Shown here: one piece after another, positions 46,148 to 55,100 of the stretch
Numbering within the stretch: the stretch's first letter is position 1
How the letters are laid out: each line of letters starts with the position of its first letter
Assembly: GCF_022631375.1 (NCBI RefSeq)
Contig: NZ_JALBGC010000005.1
Span: 310,001-374,000 of the forward strand
DNA: 64,000 nucleotides
Source of the DNA: Hymenobacter cyanobacteriorum
GTDB lineage: Bacteria; Bacteroidota; Bacteroidia; Cytophagales; Hymenobacteraceae
Reading direction: 5' to 3'
The notes under the pieces: generated by a model
The model's input: the letters and a program-made list of their open reading frames with translations, nothing else
What the model was told of the DNA's origin: nothing
Databases searched by the model: none
Program-made: the position numbers and the translations under genes

Positions 46148-48061
46148 ATGCGTATTGCCGGAGCCGCCCTCAACCAGATTCCCATTGATTGGGAAAACAA
46201 CCTGCGGAACATTCAGACGGCCATCGAGCAGGCCAAGGCAGCCGGTGTGGAGCTGCTGTGCCTGCCCGAGCTGTGCCTGACCGGCTACGGTTGCGAAGAC
46301 CTGTTCCTGAGCGACTGGATGCCCGAGGCGGCGCTGGCCCACCTGCAGCAGGTGCGGGCCTGGACGCAAGGTATTTGCGTGGTGGTGGGGCTGCCGGTGC
46401 GCCTGCCGGGCCGGACCTATAACACGGCAGCCGTACTGCGCGACGGTCAGATTCTGGGCTTCGCGGCCAAGCAGTTTCTGGCTAACGATGGCGTGCATTA
46501 TGAGGCGCGCTTCTTCGCGCCCTGGGTAGCGGGCGAAACGGGCACCGTGAGCTGGGCCGGGGAGACGTGGCCGCTGGGCGACCTCATTTTTGAACACCAG
46601 GGCGTGCGGTTCGGCTTCGAAATTTGCGAGGATGCCTGGCGGGCCGACAACGTGCGCCCCGCCTGCCGCCTGATGGGCCGCGTGGATTTGATTGTGAACC
46701 CCTCGGCCAGCCACTTTGCCATGAGCAAAACCGACGTGCGCTACCAACTGGTTATGAAGGCTTCGCGCACGTTCGATTGCACTTACCTCTATGCCAACCT
46801 GCTAGGCAATGAAGCCGGCCGTATCATCTTCGACGGCGAAATTCTGGTGGCCCGCAATGGGCATTTGCTGAAGCGCAACCAGCTGCTGAGTTTCAAGGAA
46901 GTGGATTTGGAATGGGTGGACGTAGACTTCGCGACCAAGCTCGAACCGGCGGCCGAAATCGTGCCGCTGCCCGCGCCCGATGAGTACAAGGAGCTGAACC
47001 AGGCCATGAGCCTGGGCCTGTTCGACTACCTGCGCAAGGCCCGCAGCCGCGGCTTCGTACTGAGCCTGAGCGGCGGGGCCGACTCGTGCTTCTGCGCGGT
47101 GGGCGTGGCCGAAATGGTGCGTTTGGGCGTAGCCGAGCTTGGTCTGGAGGAATTCAAACGCCGTAGCGGCTGCTTTGGAGAGTTAAAAGTTAAAAGTGAA
47201 GAGTTAAAAGTTGAAGATATTCCCGCGCCGCAGGAGCTTTTAACTTTTAACACTCAACTTTTAACTGAAAACCAGGAATTGGTGCAGCAGCTGCTGACCT
47301 GCGCTTATCAGGGCACCGTCAATTCTTCTGACGACACCTTCAACTCGGCCAAAGAGCTGGCCGACAGCATTGGCGCGCGGTTTCACAACTGGGAAATTGA
47401 TGAGGAAGTAACGGGCTACGTGGGCAAAATCCAGCACGCGCTGGGGCGGGAGCTGAGCTGGCAGACCGACGACCTGGCCCTGCAAAACATTCAGGCGCGG
47501 GTGCGGGCCCCCGGCATCTGGATGCTGGCCAATGTGCTGAACTGCCTTCTCATTACCACTTCCAACCGCTCGGAGGCCAGCGTGGGCTACTGCACGATGG
47601 ACGGCGACACGGCCGGCAGCATCTCGCCCATTGCGGGCGTCGACAAGGACTTCGTAAAAAAGTGGCTGCGCTGGGCCGAAACCGAGCTGGGCTACCCCGC
47701 CCTGCGCCACGTGAACGCCCTGCAGCCCACCGCCGAGCTGCGCCCGCTGGCCGACAAGCAAACCGACGAACGCGACCTGATGCCCTACGCCCTGCTCAAC
47801 CGCATCGAGCGGCTGGCGTTCTACAACCGCCTGAGTCCGCGCCAAGTGCTGGCCGCGCTCGAAGGCGAGGAAACCAGCTTCGACCACGAGCAACTCAAAG
47901 CCTTCGTGCGCCGCTTCTACAGCCTCTGGAGCCGCAACCAGTGGAAGCGCGAGCGGTACGCCCCCAGCTTCCACCTCGACGACTATAACGTGGACCCGCG
48001 CTCCTGGCTGCGGTTTCCGATTCTGAGCGGCGGATTTTCTGAGGAGCTGGCGGCGCTGTAG
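46148..48061 (+). CDS. nadE: Glutamine-dependent NAD+ synthetase with repeat-derived insertion
   Basis: A 637-residue enzyme that makes NAD+ from deamido-NAD+ using glutamine ammonia. The N-terminal nitrilase-type glutaminase has Glu in LCLPELCLTGYGC, Lys in AAKQFLANDGVHYE and the Cys nucleophile in FEICEDAWR. The synthetase domain has the P-loop SLSGGADSC (about 307-314), then CAYQGTVNSSDDTFNSAKEL, NRSEASVGYCTMDGDTAGSI and the C-terminal YAPSFHLDDYNVDPRSWLRF. Between the P-loop and CAYQGT, residues about 344-375 (LKVKSEELKVED ... LLTFNTQLL) come from an AT-rich inverted repeat inserted in frame. All catalytic motifs remain, so the protein is probably active. Confidence 0.95.
   Translation: MRIAGAALNQIPIDWENNLRNIQTAIEQAKAAGVELLCLPELCLTGYGCEDLFLSDWMPEAALAHLQQVRAWTQGICVVVGLPVRLPGRTYNTAAVLRDGQILGFAAKQFLANDGVHYEARFFAPWVAGETGTVSWAGETWPLGDLIFEHQGVRFGFEICEDAWRADNVRPACRLMGRVDLIVNPSASHFAMSKTDVRYQLVMKASRTFDCTYLYANLLGNEAGRIIFDGEILVARNGHLLKRNQLLSFKEVDLEWVDVDFATKLEPAAEIVPLPAPDEYKELNQAMSLGLFDYLRKARSRGFVLSLSGGADSCFCAVGVAEMVRLGVAELGLEEFKRRSGCFGELKVKSEELKVEDIPAPQELLTFNTQLLTENQELVQQLLTCAYQGTVNSSDDTFNSAKELADSIGARFHNWEIDEEVTGYVGKIQHALGRELSWQTDDLALQNIQARVRAPGIWMLANVLNCLLITTSNRSEASVGYCTMDGDTAGSISPIAGVDKDFVKKWLRWAETELGYPALRHVNALQPTAELRPLADKQTDERDLMPYALLNRIERLAFYNRLSPRQVLAALEGEETSFDHEQLKAFVRRFYSLWSRNQWKRERYAPSFHLDDYNVDPRSWLRFPILSGGFSEELAAL
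47179..47266. repeat. AT-rich inverted repeat inside the nadE coding region
   Basis: Left arm 47179-47216 and right arm 47234-47266 use GAGTTAAAAGT and TTTTAACTTTTAAC words in opposite directions. The left arm shares a 25-base exact stretch with the repeat at 30159-30185. Its length keeps the nadE frame open. Confidence 0.92.
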
Positions 48062-48259
48062 CGCATGCGCTGTTTCAAGCCGCTGGCATCAGCATCGAGA
48101 GGAATGACCGGCTTTGGGGGCTTTAATGCTGAATTGTGCGGAAGTTGGCGCAAGTTTCCCGCGCCGATTGGTCCTAACACTGTGCAACTGTTTCAGAAGC
48201 GGCGCTGAGCCGTTGCGGAAGCTGCAACGACCTTATTCCTACTGTTCAGTTTGGCTCCT

Positions 48260-48901
48260 GTGACTTCCACCGTTTTGCTGCCGTTAACATCTGATTCGCC
48301 GGCTTGTGCCCAAGTGCCGACGCTGGCTGTCGATGCGGATGCCGACTTAGTAGCACAACTGCAGGGCGGGAGTGAAGCCGCGTTTCGCACCTTGGTCGAC
48401 CGCTACCAGGGGCAGGTTTACCGCACCGCGTATTCGCTGCTCCGCAACCCTGAAGAAGCGGAAGACGTGGCCCAGGAGGTGTTTGTGGAAGTTTACCAGA
48501 CCATAGCCCGGTTTCGGGGCGAGGCGTCGCTGAGCACCTGGCTGTACCGCCTGGCCACTTCGCGGGCGCTGAAGAATTGCCGCCGGGCGCGGGCCAAAAA
48601 GCGCTTCGCTTTCCTCACCAGCCTGCTGGGGTTCGATAACAAGGCATTGCACGAGCCGCCCGACCACGCTCACCCGCAGGCGCTGCTAGAGGGCCAGCAG
48701 CAGTTGCAGCTACTGCTGGCCCATATTGCCCGGCTGCCCGAGCAGCAGCAAGTCGCTTTCACCCTGCGCCACGAGCAGGAGCTGAGCTACGAGCAGATTG
48801 CGGCCGTGCTCGATACTACCGTAGCCGCCGTCGAATCCCTGCTGTTTCGCGCCCGGCAAACCCTTCGCAAACACGTTAAACCGTCTTTTCGCCATGTCTG
48901 A
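48260..48901 (+). CDS. ECF-type RNA polymerase sigma factor
   Basis: A 213-residue sigma factor. Region 2 is seen in DLVAQLQGGSEAAFRTLVDR, NPEEAEDVAQEVFVEVYQTI and STWLYRLATSRALKNCRRAR; region 4 in LPEQQQVAFTLRHEQELSYE and LDTTVAAVESLLFRARQTLR. A GTG at 48260 was used as the start; a TTG at 48251 would add three residues. The next gene overlaps its end by eight bases and encodes a small membrane protein that is probably its anti-sigma factor. Confidence 0.92.
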   Translation: MTSTVLLPLTSDSPACAQVPTLAVDADADLVAQLQGGSEAAFRTLVDRYQGQVYRTAYSLLRNPEEAEDVAQEVFVEVYQTIARFRGEASLSTWLYRLATSRALKNCRRARAKKRFAFLTSLLGFDNKALHEPPDHAHPQALLEGQQQLQLLLAHIARLPEQQQVAFTLRHEQELSYEQIAAVLDTTVAAVESLLFRARQTLRKHVKPSFRHV

Positions 48902-49172
48902 TTTCGATATGCGCCCCGATGCCGACTCAGAGTGGGAGGCACTGCTTAACCAGCTGCGCACGCAGCCGTCGGCGCAGCCCCGGCCGTTTTTCTACGGCCG
49001 CGTGCAGGCCCGGCTCGCCGCCGAAGCCAGCCGCCCCTGGCTGCCGGGCTGGGTGCGCCGGCCCGCCTACGCCGTGCTGCTGGGCGCGCTGGTGCTGGCC
49101 CTGAGCGGCGACAACGCGGCTTTCGCTTCGGCGGCGGCTCCAGCGGCAGCCACCGCGCCCGCCTCGCGCTGA
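48894..49172 (+). CDS. Small single-TM protein, probable anti-sigma factor
   Basis: A 92-residue protein. Residues 1-50 are soluble (DSEWEALLNQLRTQPSAQPR, FFYGRVQARLAAEA), residues about 56-72 form one TM helix (AYAVLLGALVLALSG), and the Ala-rich tail faces the periplasm. The overlap with the sigma gene suggests coupled translation and a regulatory pairing, as is common for ECF sigma factors in this phylum. There is no zinc motif. Confidence 0.7.
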   Translation: MSDFDMRPDADSEWEALLNQLRTQPSAQPRPFFYGRVQARLAAEASRPWLPGWVRRPAYAVLLGALVLALSGDNAAFASAAAPAAATAPASR

Positions 49173-49237
49173 CCGGGCCTTTGCCGCTGACGTGTTCAAC
49201 CTATTTTTTACCGCCCGGTGCCAAGCCGGGGGCTGAG

Positions 49238-49245
49238 TACCTTTG
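49238..49245 (+). promoter_or_regulatory. -7 promoter element of lgt
   Basis: TACCTTTG, 24 bases before the ATG at 49270. It overlaps an upstream in-frame TTG at 49243, which argues against that codon as the start. Confidence 0.6.
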
Positions 49246-49269
49246 ACCCTCTATTTCATTTTCGCCCGC

Positions 49270-50277
49270 ATGCACCCCATCCTCGCCGCTGTTTTCTGGA
49301 ACGTCAACCCCATTATTGCCCATTTGGGGCCGGTCACGCTGCGCTGGTACGGGTTGTTTTTCATGCTGCCCTTCGTGGTGGGCACGTTCGTGCTCACGCA
49401 CATCTACCGCTCCGAGCGGGTGTCGCCGCAGTGGGTTGACGTGATTACGATTTACATGCTCATCGGCACCATCGTGGGCGCGCGGCTGGGCCACATGCTC
49501 TTTTATGATTTCGAAGCGCTGAAAGCCGACCCCATGGTGGTGTTCAAAATCTGGCAGGGCGGGCTGGCCAGCCACGGCGCCACCATTGGTATTTTGTTCG
49601 CCTGCTGGCTGTTTGCCCGCAACAACAAGTTCGATTACCTCTGGGTGCTAGACCGGATTGTGATTGTGGTGGCGCTGGGCGGCGCCTGCATCCGCACCGG
49701 CAATTTGATGAACTCCGAGATTGTGGGCAAGCCCACGAATGTGCCGTGGGCCTTCGTGTTCCCACGCGATGGCGAGCACCTGAAGCGGTTTGCCCCCAAC
49801 CAGCCCGTGCCGGCTGGCTCCTACGCCGTGCAGCGCGTGGCCAACCCCGCAACCCCCGGCGAGCCTACCGTGCTGGCCCAGCCCGTGAACGGCCCCGTAA
49901 CGGCCGATACGCAGGTAGCCGTGCCGCGCCACCCCACCCAGATTTACGAGGCGCTGTTCTGCATTTTCCTGCTCGCGCTGCTCTATTCGATGTGGAACCG
50001 CACCAAGGAGCGCACGCCGCGCGGGCAGCTGTTCGGGCTGTTTGTGGTGCTGCTGTTCACGCAGCGGTTTTTGGGCGAGTTCCTGAAAGAAAACCAGGTT
50101 GATTTTGAAAACGGCCACCTGTTCAACCAGGGCCAGCTGCTGAGCATTCCGCTGATTTTTATCGGCATCTGGGTGCTGTGGCGGGCCGGTAAGGACCCCG
50201 AAAACCCCTACGGCTACGCCCCGCGCGACCTCGGCAAAGCCGGCGACGCGCCCACGCCGGCCGCCGCCGTGCGGTAG
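49270..50277 (+). CDS. lgt: Phosphatidylglycerol-prolipoprotein diacylglyceryl transferase
   Basis: A 335-residue inner-membrane enzyme that attaches diacylglycerol to the lipobox Cys of prolipoproteins, the first step of lipoprotein maturation. About seven TM segments; motifs are LRWYGLFFMLPFVVG, IGTIVGARLGHMLFYDFEA, GGLASHGATIGILFACWLFA with the essential His, GACIRTGNLMNSEIVGKPTN (the Lgt signature) and RHPTQIYEALFCIFLLALL. A periplasmic insert of about 60 residues (about 175-220) lies before HPTQIYE, as in other Bacteroidota. It serves the several lipoproteins in this window. Confidence 0.96.
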   Translation: MHPILAAVFWNVNPIIAHLGPVTLRWYGLFFMLPFVVGTFVLTHIYRSERVSPQWVDVITIYMLIGTIVGARLGHMLFYDFEALKADPMVVFKIWQGGLASHGATIGILFACWLFARNNKFDYLWVLDRIVIVVALGGACIRTGNLMNSEIVGKPTNVPWAFVFPRDGEHLKRFAPNQPVPAGSYAVQRVANPATPGEPTVLAQPVNGPVTADTQVAVPRHPTQIYEALFCIFLLALLYSMWNRTKERTPRGQLFGLFVVLLFTQRFLGEFLKENQVDFENGHLFNQGQLLSIPLIFIGIWVLWRAGKDPENPYGYAPRDLGKAGDAPTPAAAVR

Positions 50278-50363
50278 CCGCTACGGCCGCCGCGCGCACA
50301 CGATTGCCCCCAAAGCCGCGGTAAAATTGCCAGCCAAAGGCCGCAAATCCGCCCTGCTTCGCG

Positions 50364-50371
50364 TAGGTTTG
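50364..50371 (+). promoter_or_regulatory. -7 promoter element of eno
   Basis: TAGGTTTG, 32 bases before the eno ATG. A -33 element at the right spacing was not found. Confidence 0.5.
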
Positions 50372-50403
50372 TGGCTCATTCAACTGATTAAAACCGAAAC
50401 GCT

Positions 50404-51675
50404 ATGAGCTTCATTTCGCAAATTCACGCTCGCCAGATTTTTGATTCGCGCGGTAATCCGACCGTTGAAGTAGACGTCACGCTCGACTCGGGCGTGGTGG
50501 GCCGCGCCGCCGTGCCCTCGGGCGCCAGCACCGGCAAGCACGAGGCCGTGGAGCTGCGCGACGACGACAAGTCCATGTACATGGGCAAGGGCGTGCTGCA
50601 GGCCGTGGAGAACGTGAACAGCAAAATTGCCGAAGAGCTGGTGGGTTTCTCGGTGTACGAGCAGGCCCTGCTCGACAAAATTATGCTGGAAATGGACGGC
50701 ACGCCCAACAAGGCCAACCTCGGCGCCAACGCCATTCTGGGTGTGAGCCTGGCCGCCGCCCGCGCCGCCGCCCAGGATGCCGGCATGCCGCTCTACCGCT
50801 ACGTGGGTGGGGTAGGGGCCAGCACGCTGCCCGTGCCCATGATGAACATCCTGAACGGCGGCTCGCACGCCGACAACTCGATTGACTTCCAGGAGTTCAT
50901 GATTATGCCCACGGGCGCGTCTTCGTTTTCGGAAGCGCTGCGTTGGGGCACTGAGATTTTCCACCACCTGAAAAACGTGCTCAAGAAGCAGGGCTTCAGC
51001 ACCAACGTGGGCGACGAGGGCGGCTTTGCGCCAAACATCAAGTCGAACGAGGACGCCATTAAGATTGTGTTGCAGGCCATCGAAACGGCCGGTTACCGCC
51101 CGGGCGAAGACGTGTTCATTGCCATGGATGCGGCCGTGTCGGAGTTCTACGAAGACGGCGTTTACCACTTCAAGAAGAGCACCGGCGACAAGCTGACGTC
51201 GTCGCAGATGGTGGACTACTGGGCCGACTGGATGAAGAAATACCCCATCATCAGCCTCGAAGACGGCATGGATGAGGACGACTGGAGCGGCTGGAAGAGC
51301 CTGACCGAGCGCGTGGGCAAGCAAACCCAGCTGGTGGGCGACGACCTGTTCGTGACCAACGTGGACCGCCTGCAGCGCGGCATCGACGAAGGCATCGCCA
51401 ACGCCATCCTCATCAAGGTGAACCAGATTGGCACGCTGACGGAAACCATCAACGCCGTGAACCTGGGCCGCCGCAACGGCTACAAATCGGTGATGAGCCA
51501 CCGCTCGGGCGAGACGGAGGACAGCACCATCGCCGACCTGGCCGTGGCCCTGAACACCGGCCAGATTAAAACCGGCTCGGCTTCGCGCTCCGACCGGATG
51601 GCCAAGTACAACCAGCTGCTGCGCATCGAGGAAGAGCTGGGCGAAGTAGCCTACTTCCCCGGCAAAAAGATGTAA
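50404..51675 (+). CDS. eno: Enolase
   Basis: A 423-residue glycolytic enzyme converting 2-phosphoglycerate to PEP. Motifs are IFDSRGNPTVEVDV, the mobile loop PSGASTGKHEAVELRD, VGDEGGFAPN with catalytic Glu, FIAMDAAVSEFY and SLEDGMDEDDW for Mg, NAILIKVNQIGTLTE with catalytic Lys, and SHRSGETEDSTIADLAV. The length is normal. A 14-bp hairpin follows. Confidence 0.99.
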   Translation: MSFISQIHARQIFDSRGNPTVEVDVTLDSGVVGRAAVPSGASTGKHEAVELRDDDKSMYMGKGVLQAVENVNSKIAEELVGFSVYEQALLDKIMLEMDGTPNKANLGANAILGVSLAAARAAAQDAGMPLYRYVGGVGASTLPVPMMNILNGGSHADNSIDFQEFMIMPTGASSFSEALRWGTEIFHHLKNVLKKQGFSTNVGDEGGFAPNIKSNEDAIKIVLQAIETAGYRPGEDVFIAMDAAVSEFYEDGVYHFKKSTGDKLTSSQMVDYWADWMKKYPIISLEDGMDEDDWSGWKSLTERVGKQTQLVGDDLFVTNVDRLQRGIDEGIANAILIKVNQIGTLTETINAVNLGRRNGYKSVMSHRSGETEDSTIADLAVALNTGQIKTGSASRSDRMAKYNQLLRIEEELGEVAYFPGKKM

Positions 51676-51696
51676 GCACTCACGTAGTTACCTCCG

Positions 51697-51734
51697 GAAA
51701 CGGCCAATTCTGCGCGTGCGGAATTGGCCGTTTC
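51697..51734 (+). terminator. Hairpin after eno
   Basis: Perfect 14-bp stem, 51697-51710 with 51721-51734 (GAAACGGCCAATTC), 10-base loop. There is no T-run, so it may act as an RNA 3' stabiliser as much as a terminator. Confidence 0.65.
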
Positions 51735-51751
51735 GCATTATCTTTAGCCCG

Positions 51752-52066
51752 ATGAATCTACCTCCTTTTGTGATGCCGGTGCTGCGCGTAGTGCGCAGCT
51801 TTTATTTTCTGACCGGCGTGGGCTTCCTCGTCTGGATGCTCGTGTTCGATGCCAACGACGTGGGCAAGCAAATCGACATCTACCGCAAGTGGCAGGACCT
51901 GCGCAACGAGAAGCAGTACTACCTCGACAACATTGAGGTGGTGAAAAAGGACCGCGCCGAACTGATGAGTTCGCCGGCGCTGCTCGAAAAATTTGCCCGC
52001 GAGAAATACCTCATGAAGCGCCCCGGCGAGGACGTGTTCGTGCTGGTGCCCGCCACCACCGAATAA
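51752..52066 (+). CDS. FtsB/DivIC-like septum formation initiator
   Basis: A 104-residue cell-division protein: a TM segment (SFYFLTGVGFLVWMLVF, about 14-30) followed by a coiled coil (KQIDIYRKWQDLRNEKQYYL, IEVVKKDRAELMSSPALLEK) and FAREKYLMKRPGEDVFVLVP, the FtsB/DivIC ending. It bridges early and late divisome proteins. The ATG at 51752 follows a TATCTTTA box by 5 bases, so a leaderless message is likely; an upstream GTG at 51716 was rejected. Confidence 0.9.
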   Translation: MNLPPFVMPVLRVVRSFYFLTGVGFLVWMLVFDANDVGKQIDIYRKWQDLRNEKQYYLDNIEVVKKDRAELMSSPALLEKFAREKYLMKRPGEDVFVLVPATTE

Positions 52067-52166
52067 CAACTGCGCACGCCGCCGCTCCAGAGGCAGGCGG
52101 AGCCGTGCAGCCTGCGCATTACCTACTTGTTCCTGATTTCTTCCCGCACCCTTATTCCTCGTTTTT

Positions 52167-55100
52167 ATGAAGCAAAACTACTTTTTGGGTCAGTTGCGGT
52201 CTCCCCGGCAACTGGCGACGGGCTGGCTGCTGCTGTTGCTGGTAGTACTGGCCGCCCCGCGGGCACTACGCGCGCAAACCTACCAGCTGCCCCAGGTTGG
52301 CAGCACCACCATCACCACCTGTTCGGGCACGCTCTACGACAATGGCGGCCCCAACGGGCCTTACTCGGCCAATGCCGACGGCATCACGACCATCATGCCG
52401 GGAACTGCCGGCAGCAAAGTGCGGCTGCAGTTTAATAACGTGGTGGTGGAGTCGTACTACGACCATTTATACGTGTACGACGGCACGAGCACTGCCGCCC
52501 CGTTGATTGGGAGCTACGACTCGTATAGCCAGCCGGGCACGCTTTACGGCACTACGGCCTCGGGGGCGCTCACGGTACGCCTCACTTCGGACGGCGTGGC
52601 GCAGTACGACGGCTTTGCCGCCACCATTGGCTGCGTGACGACAATACCCCCGCAGGCCCAAGCCGACCTGACGGTGCAGAGCGCGCAGCTTTCGCTTACG
52701 AGCGTGCTGGCCGGCAACGCTACCTACGCCAGCGGCTCGGTATACAACCTGTCGGGCGCCACGGCCAGCAGCAGCAGCATGGGCTACTACCTCTCGACCA
52801 ACCAGACGCTTGATGCCAGCGACGTGCAGCTGGGCAACACCTACGGCTACGCCATCAGCGTGGGGCAGTCGTCGAGCCACTACACCAACCTGACCATACC
52901 GGTTGGTACGGCGGCAGGCAGCTACTACGTGCTGTTTGTGGCCGACTACCTCAACCAGGTATCCGAAAGCAACGAAACCAACAACGTGTCGGCGGTTAGC
53001 TTCACAGTTGCCGCGCCCAGCATCGACCTCGTCATTCAGCAGCCCAGCATCTCGCCCACTAACCCAGCCCCGGGCACGGCGCTGAACATGAGCTGCTACA
53101 TCAGCAACCAGGGCAACGCGGTGGCCCCGAGCAGCAGCGTGGGTTTTTACCTCTCGAACGATGCGACGCTTGATGCCGCCGACCAGCTGCTGACCTCGCA
53201 GTACGGGGCCCAGCTGTATGTGAGCTACCCTTCGCAGCGCTACGGCACGGCGGCCGTGCCCAGCGGCCTGGCTCCGGGCACTTACTACATCCTGTTTGTG
53301 GCCGATTACCAAAACCAGGTGCCCGAGAGCAACGAAGCCAACAACGTGATGGCCGTGAGCTTCACGGTGAACCCGCCCGGTATCGACCTTGTCATTCAGC
53401 AGGAGCAGCTATACCCCACGAGCACCGTGGCCGGCAACTCGGTGCAGGCCAGCTGCACCATTCTGAACCAGGGCAACGTGACGGCCGCCAGCAGCACCGT
53501 GGGCTTCTATCTCTCGACGAATACCTCCTTCGATGCCAGCGATGTGCTGCTGAGCACCACGACGGGATTCTCGCTGCCGGCCTACCAGTACAGCTCGCGC
53601 TACGTCAACCCCGTGATTCCGGTGGGCACGGCCCCGGGCAACTACTACGTGCTGTTTGTGGCCGACCCGGCCAATGCCGTGGCCGAAGTGAACGAAACCA
53701 ACAACGTGCGCAGCCTGGCGCTCACCGTCATGGCCGCCACCATCGACCTCACCAACACCAGCGTGTATCTGTCGCCCACGTCGGTGCCGGCAGGGGGCAG
53801 CACGCAGGCCAGCAGTTCGCTCTACAACCAGGGCAATTCGCTGGCATCGCCGGCCACGCTGGGCTACTACCTCTCAACCAACCAAACGCTCGACGCCAGC
53901 GACGTGCTGCTGACCAGCAACACGGGCACCGTGTACGGCGGCAGCTACACCACGCGCTACGCTACGCTCACCGTGCCGACGGGCACGGCGCTGGGCAACT
54001 ACTACGTGCTGTTCGTGGCCGACCACCTGAACCAGCTGGTCGAAACCAACGAAACCAACAACGTGACGGCCATGCCGTTGCAGGTAGTGGCACCCTCCAT
54101 CGACCTGCTCATCACCCAGCCCTACCTGTCGCCCAGCGTGAGCGTGCCAAATAGCACCATCAATATTAGTTGCGCGATTAACAACCAGGGCAATAGCGTC
54201 GCCAGCAGCAGTAACATTGGTTACTATCTCTCGACCAACACAGTCCTCGATGCCAGCGACGTGCTACTCCTGAACTCGCCCGGCGGGGCGATTGGCGCGG
54301 GCGGCTACCTGTCGCGCTACAACACGCTCACCATTCCGGCCGGCACGGCGCTGGGCAATTATTTTGTGCTCTTCGTAGCCGACCCCACCAATGTGGTGGC
54401 TGAGAGCAACGAAACCAATAACGTAGCCAGCGCGGCGCTGCAAATTGTAGCACCGGTGGTCGATTTAATCACGTCGCAACCTTACGTATCGCCCAACGTG
54501 AGTGCGCCCCTCGGGATTGTCAGCGCCAGTGGGTATGTGCAAAACCTGGGCAACAGCACGGCCAGCAGCAGCAACATCGGCTACTACCTCTCGACCAACG
54601 CGGTCCTCGATGCCAGCGACGTGCTGCTGCTGAACTCGCCCGGCGCGGCGCTCGGCGCGGGCGGCTACCAGTCGCGTTACAACAACCTCACCATTCCGGC
54701 CGGCACGGCCGTGGGCAGCTACTACATTCTCTTTGTGGCCGACCCCACCAATGCGGTGGCCGAAAGCAACGAAGCCAACAACGTGAGCAGCTACCCGCTG
54801 CAGATTGTGGCGCCGGTGGTCGATTTAATCACGTCGCAGCCTTACGTGTCGCCCAGCGTGAGCGCGGCGGGCAATAGCGTGGGGGTAAGCTGCTACATCC
54901 AGAACCTGGGCAACAGCACGGCCAGCAGCAGCGACATCGGCTACTATCTTTCGACCAACCAGACATTCGATGCCAGCGACGTGCTGCTCCTGAACTCGCC
55001 GGGCGTTGCGCTCGCCGGAGGAGGCTACCTGTCGCGCTACAACAACCTCACCATTCCGGCGGGCACGGCGGCGGGCAACTACTACATTCTATTTGTAGCC

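Noticed and set aside
47179..47266. nadE insertion as an intein, frameshift or pseudogene
   Set aside because: No intein splice residues are present, the segment is only about 31 codons, and the frame and catalytic motifs are intact on both sides.
48160..48250. Riboswitch or small RNA ahead of the second sigma factor
   Set aside because: The region has no strong hairpin or recognised consensus; nothing supports an RNA element.
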